Shown piece after piece: positions 32,110-42,044 of a stretch of DNA of 64,000 nt. Position 1 is the stretch's first letter, and every line of letters begins with the position of its first letter. Position numbers and translations under genes: made by a program. The DNA comes from Stomoxys calcitrans (taxonomy: Eukaryota > Arthropoda > Insecta > Diptera > Muscidae): positions 93,626,245-93,690,244 of the forward strand of contig NC_081554.1 in assembly GCF_963082655.1 (NCBI RefSeq), in the 5' to 3' direction. Under the pieces are notes generated by a model that did not search any database, had not been told where the DNA came from, and saw nothing but the letters and a program-made list of their open reading frames with translations.

Positions 32110-32215
32110 GAAAATATTGTTGCTGTTGTAGCAATGTGTTATACACTGAGGTGGTAGCCCTTGCCGATGAAGAACTCCATCTGTTCAATCCGGTACGTAC
32201 AACCGGCTGCCATGG
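32110..32215 (-). mobile_element. Short retroposon 'E', solo copy
   Basis: Minus strand: TCCATGGCAGCCGGTTGTAC, GTACCGGATTGAACAG, AAGGGCTACCACCTCAGTGT, ending ACACATTGCTACAACAGCAA. About 105 bp, collinear with copies at 15388 and 33345. Confidence 0.65.
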
Positions 32216-33344
32216 AATTGACAATGTGTTGGTGTCATGTGCTTATATAAAAAAAAATTATAAATTTCTGCATAATGTCTCGTGTAAAAATCCAACCTAA
32301 TTTGAGTTTCTGCCTCTCTTATGTTTATATCAAATGGTAAAACATTTAAACGTTTCTTTTATATATACCCGACAAGTATGAAGATAAGACTTTTTCAGCC
32401 CGAGCTCAGTTATTAATTAGTTTTGTGCTATAATTGCCACCATTTGTTTTATGGTATGTGACACAAAAATCACACACACACAACCACTTGAGCAATGACT
32501 TGTTTTCTTTCCATCTTAATTGTAGCCATCATTTAATAAAAATAATTTCTTAATTTTATAACGGCCAAGATCCAATTGAGTTTCGCTATCTCTTTACGCT
32601 GCGCTAAGAAAACTGAAGAAAATTTCCACTTTTCACATTGGAAGCTACCTATGCTGGCTTCTTTCTCTGGCATTCAGTGATTATTGATGGAGTTGTAGCT
32701 TTTTATTGCCATTATTAAATGGCTTTGATTTGTTTTTTTTTTTCACAGTTTTTTCGCCTCCCTGAGTTTCCCACTCACTCAACGTTGTAAACAGCACTCA
32801 CTGCCTTCCTTTCAAAGACATTCACTTTTTACGTGGCAAATTTTTTTGTTTTTGATTTTTTTATTACATTAATTTTTTCATTTTTACTATGTAATAACTA
32901 CAACAACAACAACTAAAAATACCCACAATGTTTGCTTGTCTGTGGAGTGTCGAACGCTTTATGAGCAGCGCTGCAATTAAAGTTTGACGCCTCTTAATGT
33001 GTTTTTTATCAAAACAACTTTATCGAATTTTTCATTTTGTTTAATGTCTGTTCAATGCCTTGTCAGACAGTTGGTGGTCTTCGTGAGAAGCAGCTTAGCC
33101 GGGCATTACCAAATAGTTAATCCTGATGTGTTTTTCCTGAGCAAACCGGCAGTAATCGGAATTCAGACACAAGTCTCGGTTTTCATTAATACGAAACCAT
33201 ACTTAAAATTTTACGAATTGTTTTTAAATTTTATAATTGTTTGTGAATTATGTGAATGATAGTAGTAAGGCTGTGGTTAGAATTCAATTGCGACCAAAAG
33301 CATTTTTAGTCTCCACATTATGTTTCTATCATAATTTTGACTGT
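32216..33344. other. AT-rich single-copy-looking stretch
   Basis: No transposon phrases are recognised. Contains CA-rich runs near 32470 and ACAACAACAACAACTA near 32900. Small ORFs look random. Probably intronic. Confidence 0.4.
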
Positions 33345-33455
33345 AGTAGTTGTTGCTATTGCTGCAGTGTGTGGTACACTGAGGCGGTAGCCCTTGCCAA
33401 TGAAGAATTCCATTGGGTCAATCCGAAATGTGCAACCGGCTGCCATGGGATGTAA
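33345..33455 (-). mobile_element. Short retroposon 'E', solo copy
   Basis: Minus strand: TCCCATGGCAGCCGGTTGCA, CGGATTGACCCAATGGAATT, AAGGGCTACCGCCTCAGTGT, ACCACACACTGCAGCAATAG, then CAACAACTACTACA. Unlike a 5'-truncated LINE, it keeps a leader-like 5' end and lacks any coding part. Confidence 0.65.
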
Positions 33456-33490
33456 TGTAGTATAACATCTAGGTAAGATTAGTTTGAACA

Positions 33491-34015
33491 AGTAAAAAGG
33501 CATTAAGTTCGGCCGGGCCGAACTTTGGATACCCACCACCTCGGGTATATATCTAAACCCCATTTCGTCACAATCCGGTGAAAATTGGATAACAGCACCC
33601 AAATTCGGCACGGACATTGAGTGGTCTAAACGTATTGGTCTTTTGAGCAGATATATCCAATTATAAACCGATCTGAACCATATTAAGGTCGGATATCGTC
33701 AGGCTCAGAAAAACGCACTGTTTCAAATTTCAGCTAAATCGGTTTAAAAATTGAGCTTTTTGGGCTTCAGTCCCCTTATCGGCAGATCGGTCTATATAAC
33801 AGCCAAATATAGTCCGATCAGAACCATATTTAGGTCGGATGTTGAGAGGTCTTAACCTACTCAGTGTTTCGAATTTCAGCGAAATCAGGTAATAAAGCTA
33901 TATCTAAATATAGTCTGATCTGGACAATATTTAGGTCGGATATCAGGATATCAGCACCGAAAGCGGGGCAATGACAGATAATGCTTCAACGCACTATGCC
34001 ATTGTGCGTTGGAAT
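33491..34015 (-). repeat. Type A-related modular repeat, variant D
   Basis: AACAAGTAAAAAGGCATTAA, then the palindrome AGTTCGGCCGGGCCGAACT (about 33507-33525) and GGATACCCACCACCTCGGGT, is the inverse of a type A tail. The interior has diverged modules (TATAAACCGATCTGAACCAT, CAGCTAAATCGGTTTAAAAA). It is cut at the high-coordinate end. Confidence 0.7.
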
Positions 34016-34060
34016 CGAAACTAGTAAGGAAACCGCCGTTTGAGAACGGTTAGAGATAAC

Positions 34061-34379
34061 AAATACAAATACAAATTTTGCCCATGAACATTACACTAAG
34101 GAACAGCGACAAACTTCTCACATATCAATGAGTACAGTCCGATTCAAGTTTAAGCTCAATGATAAGGGGCCTCCTTTTTATAGCCGAGTCCGAACGGCGT
34201 GCCGCAGTGCGTCACCTCTTTGGAGAGAAGTTTTACATGGCATAGTACCTCACAAATGTTGCCAGCATTAAGAGGGGAAAACCACCGCTGAAAATTTTTT
34301 CTGATGGTCTCGCCAGGATTCGAACCCAGACGTTCAGCGTCATAGGCGGACATGCTAACCTCTGCGCTACGGTGGCCTC
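34061..34379 (-). mobile_element. tRNA-derived SINE family 1, full-length with target duplication
   Basis: Read from 34379 down: GGCCACCGTAGCGCAGAGGT (box A TAGCGCAGAGG), TTAGCATGTCCGCCTATGAC, GGTTCGAATCC (perfect box B), TTTTCAGCGGTGGTTTTCC, TTAATGCTGGCAACATTTGT, CACGCCGTTCGGACTCGGCT, CTTATCATTGAGCTTAAACT, GTTCATGGGCAAAATTTGTA and a short TTTGTA-type tail. A 13-bp target duplication with one mismatch (GGTTAGAGATAAC at 34048-34060; GGTAAGAGATAAC at 34380-34392) shows insertion by target-primed reverse transcription. The tRNA-like T stem pairs with two wobbles. Confidence 0.92.
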
Positions 34380-34589
34380 GGTAAGAGATAACTCTTTAAA
34401 ATTTTGTAAGGTTATCACATCCGCTGTGTTATTGTGATCATAAGTTGCCTGTCTCGGCCAAAGTTCCAAAAAAATTTAAAAGTCGAAAATCCACAAGACC
34501 AGAAAAGATATTATAATTATATAGAAGACTTCAAGTGCGCTTTTTTGTAGGAGTTTTTGAGCACTATCCTCGAACAGATTTTCGAAATG

Positions 34590-34737
34590 CCAAAGTCACC
34601 AACATTAGGAAGCCTGCCAACAAGCGCCCCTCTCTTTCTCTACCAGATCAAGACCTTTGGTGGGAATCAAACCCACGACCCCCACTCTGGCAATCCAAGC
34701 GCGCTACCAACTTGGCCACCCGGTTCCTAAGGTTACT
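34590..34737 (-). mobile_element. tRNA-derived SINE head, family 2 relative
   Basis: From 34735 down: AACCGGGTGGCCAAGTTGGT (box A TGGCCAAGTTGG), TAGCGCGCTTGGATTGCCAG, then GTGGGTTTGATTCCCAC with a perfect 5-bp T stem and near-perfect box B. It resembles the head of the SINE at 5350-6468, but the body differs and lacks the LINE tail. A decayed true tRNA gene is an alternative. No intact acceptor stem is visible. Confidence 0.65.
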
Positions 34738-35067
34738 GTGCTAGTATCAAAGGCTTGCGCAAGACCATTCATTTCTGCTTTCAAGACACACTAACAATCA
34801 TAGAGTATTTCAAGAACTGAACTCTGTTAAAAAATACAACATTGTATGAGACCTTTGAGAACTGACTCAAACAGATAAACATGACACCATGTTACGAGAT
34901 TAGTGAATGCATAAAATGAGCCCTTCAGCAAGAAGAAAGATTGATTCGGATTTCAGTGAGTGCATGGTGTACAATGCATGTATTCGGATACATTTTGCTT
35001 CAGAAAAAGTACTATTTTTCTTTCTTTCGTAGTACGAAATTTGTACGAGGGCAACGTGATTAGTGTG
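34738..35067. other. Unassigned sequence
   Basis: No recognisable gene or repeat before the type B head at 35068. Confidence 0.35.
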
Positions 35068-35663
35068 GCAAAAGCCACTACTGTGGTACAGGGTATTATA
35101 ACTTAGTGCATTTGTTTGTAACACCCAGGTCGCAGTTTTCATCCGATCATTTTCAAGTTTGGTACAGGCATGTTTTTCAGCCTAGAGATGAAGCATATTG
35201 AAATTGAAAAAATCGGTTCAGATTTAGATATAGCTCTTATATATATGTTCGTCCGATTTGCAGTAATAATGTAATAAAATGGTCATTTGTTAATCAATTC
35301 CCTCGAAATGTAGCAGGCAGGATTTTCTAATGACTCTCAATATTACTGGCTAGCTCTCATATATATAAATATCGTCCGATTTGTACTCCTAGACCCACTG
35401 CAAGCGCATTTATTGACCAATCTTCCCAAAATTTTGTACAATGCTTTCCTCGACGACTTTCACAATATTAATAGAGTTTTCTCGAAATCGGTTTAGATTT
35501 AGATATGGCTAACATGTATATGTTTGTCCGATTTTGAGAAATATTGCAATTAAGTGCTCATTTGTTAACCGATTCTCCAGAAATTCGGCAGGAAAGATCT
35601 TCTAATCATTTTCAACGTTATTGGTGAATTTCATAAAAATCAGTTCAGATTTAGATATAGCTG

Positions 35664-35665
<2 letters not shown>
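35068..35665 (+). repeat. Type B modular repeat, tail replaced by TA microsatellite
   Basis: The head is ACTACTGTGGTACAGGGTAT then TATAACTTAGTGCATTTGTT. Modules have GATTTAGATATAGCTCTTAT and CGTCCGATTTG. The array runs into (TA)n at 35666. Confidence 0.75.

Positions 35666-35712
<47 letters not shown>
35666..35712. repeat. (TA)n microsatellite
   Basis: About 22 TA units grow directly out of the CATATATATA of a type B module. Confidence 0.95.
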
Positions 35713-35719
35713 TAGAACA

Positions 35720-35958
35720 TCAGAAAAAAATTTCAGCAGTGGTTTTCCCCTCCTAATGCAGGCGACATTTGTGAGGTACTATACCATGTAAAACTTCTCT
35801 CCAAAGAGGTGTCGCACTGCGGCTCGCCGTTCGGACTCGGCTATAAGAAGGAGGCCCCTTATCATTGAGCTTAAACTTGAATCGGACTGCACTCATTGAT
35901 ATGTGAGAAGTTTGCCCCTGTTCCTTAATGGGATGTTCATGGGCAAAATTTACAATTT
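35720..35958 (+). mobile_element. tRNA-derived SINE family 1, head missing
   Basis: Starts within the body at AACATCAGAAAAAAATTTCA and continues GCAGTGGTTTTCCCCTCCTA, GAGGTGTCGCACTGCGGCTC, GAGGCCCCTTATCATTGAGC, ending at GTTCATGGGCAAAATTTACA. The tRNA-like head with boxes A and B is absent. Confidence 0.88.
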
Positions 35959-37699
35959 TTGCTTTGCCCAACGACTACCACAATATCTAAGAAGTTTGCT
36001 AGAAATCATCTACTTAACAGTAACTTGTTCGTTTTACTCTATCTTCAGTGTCACTCTTTAGTAGTCTTGATATACAACATCATGTGGGTTCAGTGTTCAC
36101 GAGTTCAGCAATAACAGTCACCAAGTTTTGTGCAGGACTTTGGTTAGTATTCATGAATTCCACCAGTGCTTTGCCCCGCTTATTAATGTTAGTACTACCC
36201 TACCCTGTGGTGAGGGTAAGCAATGCACCCTACTTGTATTTCGTTACCTGTATGTGTTGCTTTCCTCAATAGTCTTTGAATCTTTTTTGGAGCAAGGAGC
36301 AATGTTTTCCTTTTTTTTCCAAATCAATTTCCTGACCTTTAACGACGTTCTGACCTGCATTAAAAGACTTTGGTATTTGTTAGGACCCAAAGTTAAATAT
36401 TTATAAGAACACCATTTAAGATGAACACTCCTTCCAATCAAGTTAAAATTCATTCATTAAAAGCACTCTCTTTATTTAGTTGCAGAATTTTATATCTTTA
36501 ACTTTACTTCTTTATCTTCGATTGAAATCTTAAGTTGGCACAAACATTTTCTCAGTGTATACTTGCAGTTTGTAAAAGCTTTTGACCACTTCATACATCA
36601 ACGTATGCTTATTTTTTCCTTCATTAGAACCAATCAGGAAAGTGAAAATCTCAACATGGCCACCATTTCCTTTTGATTAAAAAAAAATCCGGTCATGGAA
36701 TTCAATGTGTCTGCTGCCAGCATTTATGTATCTTCTAGTTGTCGGCTTTTCCGTGAATTATTGTCTGTGCCTCTCTACGCCTTGCCTCGACATTCTATTC
36801 AATGGCACCAGAACAAATGGAAAGTCGGCTGCGTGAAAGTAAAACATAAGCCAGATATGAAACTGAAAAGTATTTTTTGTTTCCTTCTTTTCTCTGCTCA
36901 GCCTGCATGCTTATCAAAAATAGCATCCTTTCAATTGAAACGAATGACAATTCTGTAAAAGTATGTTTTTTTATGAATTGCAAAAAAATAAAACAAATAG
37001 ACAAACGAAAGTAGGAAACAAATAGCATGAAGTGGAAGTCTCCCAACCAAAGGCCGAGAGAGTGGAAAGCAAGGCAAGAAAATATCACAAAAAACATCTC
37101 TTTGTAAATTATGAATTTTTAAACAAAATATGGCAAAATTAATGATTCATAAGAGTTCATTGTAACACTGGACAAACGATAGGCAGTGCAATGGAAACAG
37201 GGTCCTCAATTGTCTGGCTTAAAAAAAACCGAATTGAACGGAAAATATGACTCCCAATTGATAAGGTGAGCCCAAAAAAACACTTGAAAATAAGGCTGCT
37301 TTCCAAAGAAAACTCTTTGAAACATTTTTGTTTTTGTATTAGGATGGCAAGTAAAATTAATGTTTGACAGTTTCCTTTCGAAAAATCTTTTAAGAGGCGA
37401 TAAATTTATTTCGTTTTCATAACAAAGGCGAAAATGTTGTTTCTTATTATGGCTTTCCTTACATCAAATGTTATTTTCCCAAAATCTTAGAGTTTATTAT
37501 TTTATGCTTGTAAGATTTTCAAAATCCTCAAGGGACATCTTATTTGTCTTAAAATGGTTAATTTGTAGTAATTCCGGAAGAGCTTTCAAGAAGAGCGCAG
37601 AAAAAATACAGGCAGGATTCCATTGCAGTGCACTATGGGCGGAAATTGAAAATTTTCGACAATAATTATATACAATTTAGGCAGCGTTTCCAAACTAAG
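35959..37699. other. Single-copy-looking stretch, probably intronic
   Basis: About 1.7 kb without transposon phrases. Several 70-100-codon open frames on both strands have no recognisable motif and biased AT-rich composition, so no gene is called. Confidence 0.4.
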
Positions 37700-38175
37700 T
37701 GAATTTGTACTTCTTATCAAAAAAAAATTTTACAAATGATTTTGGGAAATATCGCTTCAGATTTAGATATAGCTTTTATCAGATATGTTCTATTATGTCT
37801 GCAATAGCCATATCTGTGCTACGATCTTTTCAAAATTTTGCATAAGATCTTCTATTTAATGCAATATGTGCTCAAAATTTCATTCATATCTTTCATCCGA
37901 TATGCACTATTATGGCTAAAAAGCTAAAAATTTGCTCCGATCTTTTCAAAAATTAGCATGATAATTATTCAAAATTTTATCTAAATCGAATCAAATTTAG
38001 ATAAAGGTTCCATATATATCTTTCATCCGATATGTCGTCAGTCCTATCATTACAAAATTTGGTATGAGAACTTATTTTTGATGTCTCAGTGGAAAATTTT
38101 ATCAAAATTGGTTCACATTTAGACATAGCTCCCATGTATATCTTTCCTCCAATATTCCTTTTTTTGGCCATTAAA
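37700..38175 (+). repeat. Type B-like modular repeat, fragment
   Basis: TCAGATTTAGATATAGCTTT, AAATTTAGATAAAGGTTCCA, CATTTAGACATAGCTCCCAT and ATATCTTTCATCCGATATG match type B modules. No head or tail remains. Confidence 0.7.
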
Positions 38176-38199
38176 TAACAGTATGTAATTCAATTGGAG

Positions 38200-38740
38200 G
38201 TCACCGCAGGAAGCAGGGGTTAGCATGTCCGCCTATAGCGCCGAACGCCTGGGTTCAAACCCCGGCGTGAACATCAGAAATATTTTCAGCGGTGGTTATT
38301 CCCTTAAGCCGCCATTAGACGATAAAACATGTTATATGAGCTGTCACTTTCTTTATTCATAAGACTTGTCTTAAGTACGTCGAATACGAATAGAGCGCAC
38401 TGTAATCGGCATGTATTCTCATATGTATTGTAATTTTTTTTATAAACTATGTATCTACTTGTATTTTCGATGAAATAAAAGCTCGATTTAATCGAAAAAG
38501 TTGCATATATATTCCGAAATCGATTTATCATATTAAAAAATACGAACGAAAAATCGTATCACACGATGTGTACAACTTCTAGAGTTGCTGTTTTTGAAAT
38601 TATTGTACATATGACATGTCTTATCGTCTAATGGCAGCTTTACTAGTGCTGGCAACATTTGTGAGGTATCCTGTCATGTTAAAACTTCTCTACTATATGG
38701 TGTCACTATGGAACACGCCGTTCAGGTTCGGCATATATGG
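38200..38740 (+). mobile_element. SINE family 1 copy split by a MITE and cut by a jockey insertion
   Basis: The head (38200-38303) has AGGGGTTAGCATGTCCGCCT, a box B variant GGTTCAAACCC and TTTTCAGCGGTGGTTATTCC. The body resumes at 38643 as CTAGTGCTGGCAACATTTGT, continues AAAACTTCTCTACTATATGG and GAACACGCCGTTCAGGTTCG, and stops near 38740 where jockey coding begins. The 3' third of the SINE is not found beyond the jockey tail. Confidence 0.8.
38307..38639. mobile_element. Harbinger-like MITE, 333 bp, 33-bp terminal inverted repeats
   Basis: The left end AGCCGCCATTAGACGATAAA and the inverse of the right end (AGCTGCCATTAGACGATAAG) continue as inverted repeats for about 33 bp with three mismatches. 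TTA flanks both sides (38304-38306 and 38640-38642). A 3-bp TTA duplication is characteristic of PIF/Harbinger elements. It lies inside a SINE whose sequence is collinear when the MITE is removed. No ORF is inside. Confidence 0.82.
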
Positions 38741-38744
38741 GATT

Positions 38745-40652
38745 CGTGCTATGGACCCCGCTAACCCCAGAATCAGCGAGCTGAATCGGGAAATAAACAG
38801 GGTAGTCAACGAACATAAGCGGAATTTGTGGCTGGAACACTTGGAGCAATGTAACTTAGGCACCGGTGCAGGCAAATTGTGGGCCACTGTTAAGTCTCTC
38901 TCGAACCCCGGTAGACGGGACGACAGGACCTCAGTCACTTTTGGCGAGTTAACCGTGACTGATCCGAAGAGATGCGCCAGGTTGTTCAACCGTCAATTTA
39001 TCGTGCATCCCGAGAGAGACAGGGCAAGGAGGAGAGCCATTCGCCGTATTCGTGGTCTCCGAGCCGATGAACAGCCATCACAATTTACCGTGGGCGAAGT
39101 TACGAATGTCATCCGTGGCGCCAAATCTTCCAAGGCGTTGGGCCCCGACGGAATCTCTACATTGATGCTGAAGAATCTGGATTTACCTGGAGTTGAGTAC
39201 CTTACCACTGTCCTTAACCTGTCATTGAACACTCTTATAGTTCCCGATGTCTGGAAAATGGGCAGAGTGATCCCGCTACTGAAGCCTGGTAAAGACCCGA
39301 GTTTGGGGGAGTCGTACAGACCGATCTCCCTTCTCTCACCAGTGGCTAAGACACTTGAGGCATTACTCCTCCCGAGCCTCGTAGGAGAATTTCCATTCGC
39401 CGAGCATCAACACGGATTTCGGAGACTGCACAGCACAACAACAGCTTTGCATGCCATCACCACACACATTTGCCGTGGCTTCAATCAACCCAGGCCATGT
39501 GATAGGACGGTCCTCGTGGCATTGGACCTATCGAAGGCATTCGACACGGTCAACCATGCCAAATTATTTGAGGACATCGCCAACACGTCCCTCCAGCCAG
39601 GCCTTAAACGTTGGGTCGCGAATTATCTGTGTGGCCGCCAGTCATTTGTGGAATTTAGGGATAAGAAGTCAAAACACCGTAGAGTGAAACAGGGAGTTCC
39701 CCAAGGTGGGGTGATATCTCCGGCTCTGTTTAACCTCTACCTATCCTCCATCCCACCTCCTCCAGACGGCATAGAGATCGTATCATATGCGGACGACTGT
39801 ACGATCTTGGCATCAGGCCCCCCACCCATTGATGACATCTGCGATAGGTTGAACGTCTACCTCAACGAGCTTGCCTCATATTTCGCTGCAAGAAATCTGA
39901 AGATATCCGCCACCAAATCTTCAGCCACACTGTTCACTACAAATACGCGTGAGGTGAATTCTGAGCTGACTGTGATGGTCGATGGAGAATTGATTCCGAC
40001 CATCAAGTGTCCCAAAATACTTGGCGTCACATTTGACAGCTCCTACACTTTCTCCCCACATGCCACAGCAATCTGCAATAAAGTCAAAAGTAGAAACAAG
40101 GTCCTCAAGTCACTCGCTGGCAGCACTTGGGGTGCAGACAAAGAAACCTTGTTGACCACGTACAAAGCAATTGGCCGGTCTGTGGTAAGTTATGCAGCGC
40201 CAGTGTGGTCACGTCAGCTTTGTGACACGCAGTGGAATAATATTCAGATCTGTCAGAATGCCGCCCTCCGAACTGCGACGGGCTGCCTCCTTAGTTCTCA
40301 TGTGGACCACCTCCACCAGGAGACAAAGATCCTACCAGTGCGAAGACATAACTACATGCTGTCTAAGCAATACCTTTTGGGCTGTTATCGCAGAAATCAT
40401 CCAAATCATCATCTTGTGGATAGATACCCACCGCCCAAAAGCCTTAAGGTAGATCTACATGATCTAGAGCGTGAGGTCCAGCGCTACAAGAGAGAACCTC
40501 TAGATCAAGCGGCATATCAAGCGGGTCTGAACAACATTCATGCAGACACGGTAGCAGACGCGTTAACTGGCTACCGGGTGAATGTAGTCCTTGGAGAACG
40601 ACCGCCACCCATTGCACCCGAAGAAATCGACCTCCCCGGCAAACCAGAGTGA
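38745..40652 (+). CDS. Jockey-type non-LTR retrotransposon ORF2, reverse transcriptase (5'-truncated)
   Basis: Best-preserved coding sequence in the window, open for about 635 codons from the jockey-derived part onward. It copies element RNA into DNA at a nicked target. Domains in order: linker (NPRISELNREINRVVNEHKR, LWATVKSLSNP), RT entry (SSKALGPDGISTLMLK), GRVIPLLKPGKDPSLGESYR, HGFRRLHSTTTAL, the catalytic ALDLSKAFDTVNH, GVPQGGVISPALFN, SYADDCTIL (the YADD box intact), LKISATKSSATLF, and a thumb/C-terminal part to LPGKPE. The upstream apurinic-type endonuclease and ORF1 are missing. The first in-frame ATG at 38616 lies in the MITE and SINE upstream and is not native. The frame ends at 40652 through a one-base loss, and the next 80 codons continue in another frame. 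Confidence 0.9.
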   Translation, partial: RAMDPANPRISELNREINRVVNEHKRNLWLEHLEQCNLGTGAGKLWATVKSLSNPGRRDDRTSVTFGELTVTDPKRCARLFNRQFIVHPERDRARRRAIRRIRGLRADEQPSQFTVGEVTNVIRGAKSSKALGPDGISTLMLKNLDLPGVEYLTTVLNLSLNTLIVPDVWKMGRVIPLLKPGKDPSLGESYRPISLLSPVAKTLEALLLPSLVGEFPFAEHQHGFRRLHSTTTALHAITTHICRGFNQPRPCDRTVLVALDLSKAFDTVNHAKLFEDIANTSLQPGLKRWVANYLCGRQSFVEFRDKKSKHRRVKQGVPQGGVISPALFNLYLSSIPPPPDGIEIVSYADDCTILASGPPPIDDICDRLNVYLNELASYFAARNLKISATKSSATLFTTNTREVNSELTVMVDGELIPTIKCPKILGVTFDSSYTFSPHATAICNKVKSRNKVLKSLAGSTWGADKETLLTTYKAIGRSVVSYAAPVWSRQLCDTQWNNIQICQNAALRTATGCLLSSHVDHLHQETKILPVRRHNYMLSKQYLLGCYRRNHPNHHLVDRYPPPKSLKVDLHDLEREVQRYKREPLDQAAYQAGLNNIHADTVADALTGYRVNVVLGERPPPIAPEEIDLPGKPE

Positions 40653-40925
40653 TTCTGGCTCAATTACGTTCCGGCAGATGCTGCCGCCTCAATTCCCACA
40701 GAGCTAGGATTGATGCCGACGTGCAAGATGTATGTCCCGACTGTAACCAGGGACCGCATGATACACGTCACCTGTTTAACTGCCCGGCCAGACCCACTCG
40801 ACTCAGACCCAGATCCCTGTGGACGCACCCCATCTTAGTTGCGGAGTTCCTGGGTCTTGACACTCAACAGAATCAAGCAGACGAAAGATAGTACACAATA
40901 AACTGCTACAACAACAACAACAACA
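40649..40925 (+). pseudogene. Jockey ORF2 C-terminus and 3' tail, out of frame by one base
   Basis: Beginning near 40649 a second frame encodes LAQLRSGRCCRLNSHRARI, VCPDCNQGPHDTRHLFNCPA and WTHPILVAEFLGLDT. This is the C-x2-C...H...C zinc motif that normally ends jockey-type ORF2. A single base missing in the C run near 40637 would explain the frame break. The 3' end is ACTGCTACAACAACAACAAC, a CAA-repeat tail. Confidence 0.85.
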
Positions 40926-41061
40926 TAAACAGTAAACATTTTCAAAAACACTTGTTAACAACTCCAGTTGTATTCCAAATAAAATGGGGAAAGTGTTGAA
41001 ATTTAAAATTTATGAGTTTTGAAGGTGGAAGAGTCTACTGAAGCATTAGGATGGTGATTAA

Positions 41062-41283
41062 GATTGGTTATCGGATGCTGTGTACACCAAACATACACAG
41101 CATCCGATAACCAATCTTCGCCTCTGGAATTGCATGCCTTGAATATCCTAGCATGAATTGATCTCGCAGGAATGTAGTATGCTGTGTACACCAAACATAC
41201 ACAGCATCCGATAACCAATCTTCGCCTCTGGAATTGCATGCCTTGAATATCCTAGCATGAATTGATCTCGCAGGAATGTAGTC
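41062..41283. repeat. 104-bp tandem duplication with perfect 23-bp hairpin
   Basis: Bases 41076-41179 are repeated almost exactly at 41180-41283. The first copy overlaps a perfect inverted repeat: arms 41062-41084 and 41094-41116 with a 9-nt spacer (CACCAAACA). The arms begin GATTGGTTATCGGATGCTGT. The second unit keeps a shorter hairpin because its left arm is only partly duplicated. Confidence 0.95.
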
Positions 41284-41404
41284 CAGGTCCTCCAAACATT
41301 CCTAAACATATATCGTACGCACAATAGTAATGTGACCAGTAATATTCCTCTTAAACAGACCGAGTTTTCTCAACCAAACTTTGGCAGCACTTCTTCCATT
41401 TTGA

Positions 41405-41960
41405 GACGAAGCTCATTTTTGGCTCTATAGGTATGTAAATAAGCAGAATTGTCGATTTTGGAGTGATAATCAGCCAGAAGCATTGCAAGAGCTACCAATG
41501 CATGCAGAAAAAGTCACAGTTTGGTGTGGTTTATGGGCTGGTGGCATCATTGGACCGTACTTCTTCAAAGTTGATGCGAATAGTAACGTAACTGTGAATG
41601 GTGAGGGCTACAGTGAGATGATATCCAACTTTTTTGGGCCAAAATCCAAAGCTTGACTTGCATGACATGTGGTTTCAACCAGACGATGCCAAATGCCGCA
41701 CAGCACGCGTAACAATGAACTTATTGAGAGGCGAGATTGGTGAACATATTTATTTCGCGTAGATCGTGCGGCCAATTGACATTTATTCGTGAAGCATTTG
41801 TTTGTGAGATTGAAGCATTTATTCGTGAGATGCCGGTCGAAATGTTGGAGCCGCAGTCACGGTCAACATTTTCAAAAGCATTTTTTTTATTTTATATGGA
41901 CCGTACTATCGATTCAAATAAAGATTTCATGCATTTCATTTTTTGATGAACTTTCTTAAA
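41405..41960 (+). pseudogene. Tc1/mariner-superfamily transposase relic
   Basis: Plus strand: DEAHFWLYRYVNKQ (first catalytic Asp), FWSDNQPEALQELPMHAEKV, TVWCGLWAGGIIGPYFF, NVTVNGEGYSEMISNFF. After a frameshift there are traces of WFQQDGAT as TGGTTTCAACCAGACGATGC, then REMPVEMLE. It is a relative of the relic at 16845-17480. At least three frame breaks are present. The duplicated hairpin at 41062-41283 lies just upstream and may belong to the same element. Confidence 0.78.
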
Positions 41961-42044
41961 AAATCACCTTTAATAAGATCAAGTTGAAATATTTGACTTC
42001 TTCGGCTACGACTCAATTCAGAGATAGTTAGTTAATGGCATGAT

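Noticed and set aside
34590..34737. Functional tRNA gene
   Set aside because: Boxes A and B are good and the T stem pairs, but no complete acceptor stem is visible and a related head occurs in a SINE at 6468. Called a SINE head instead.
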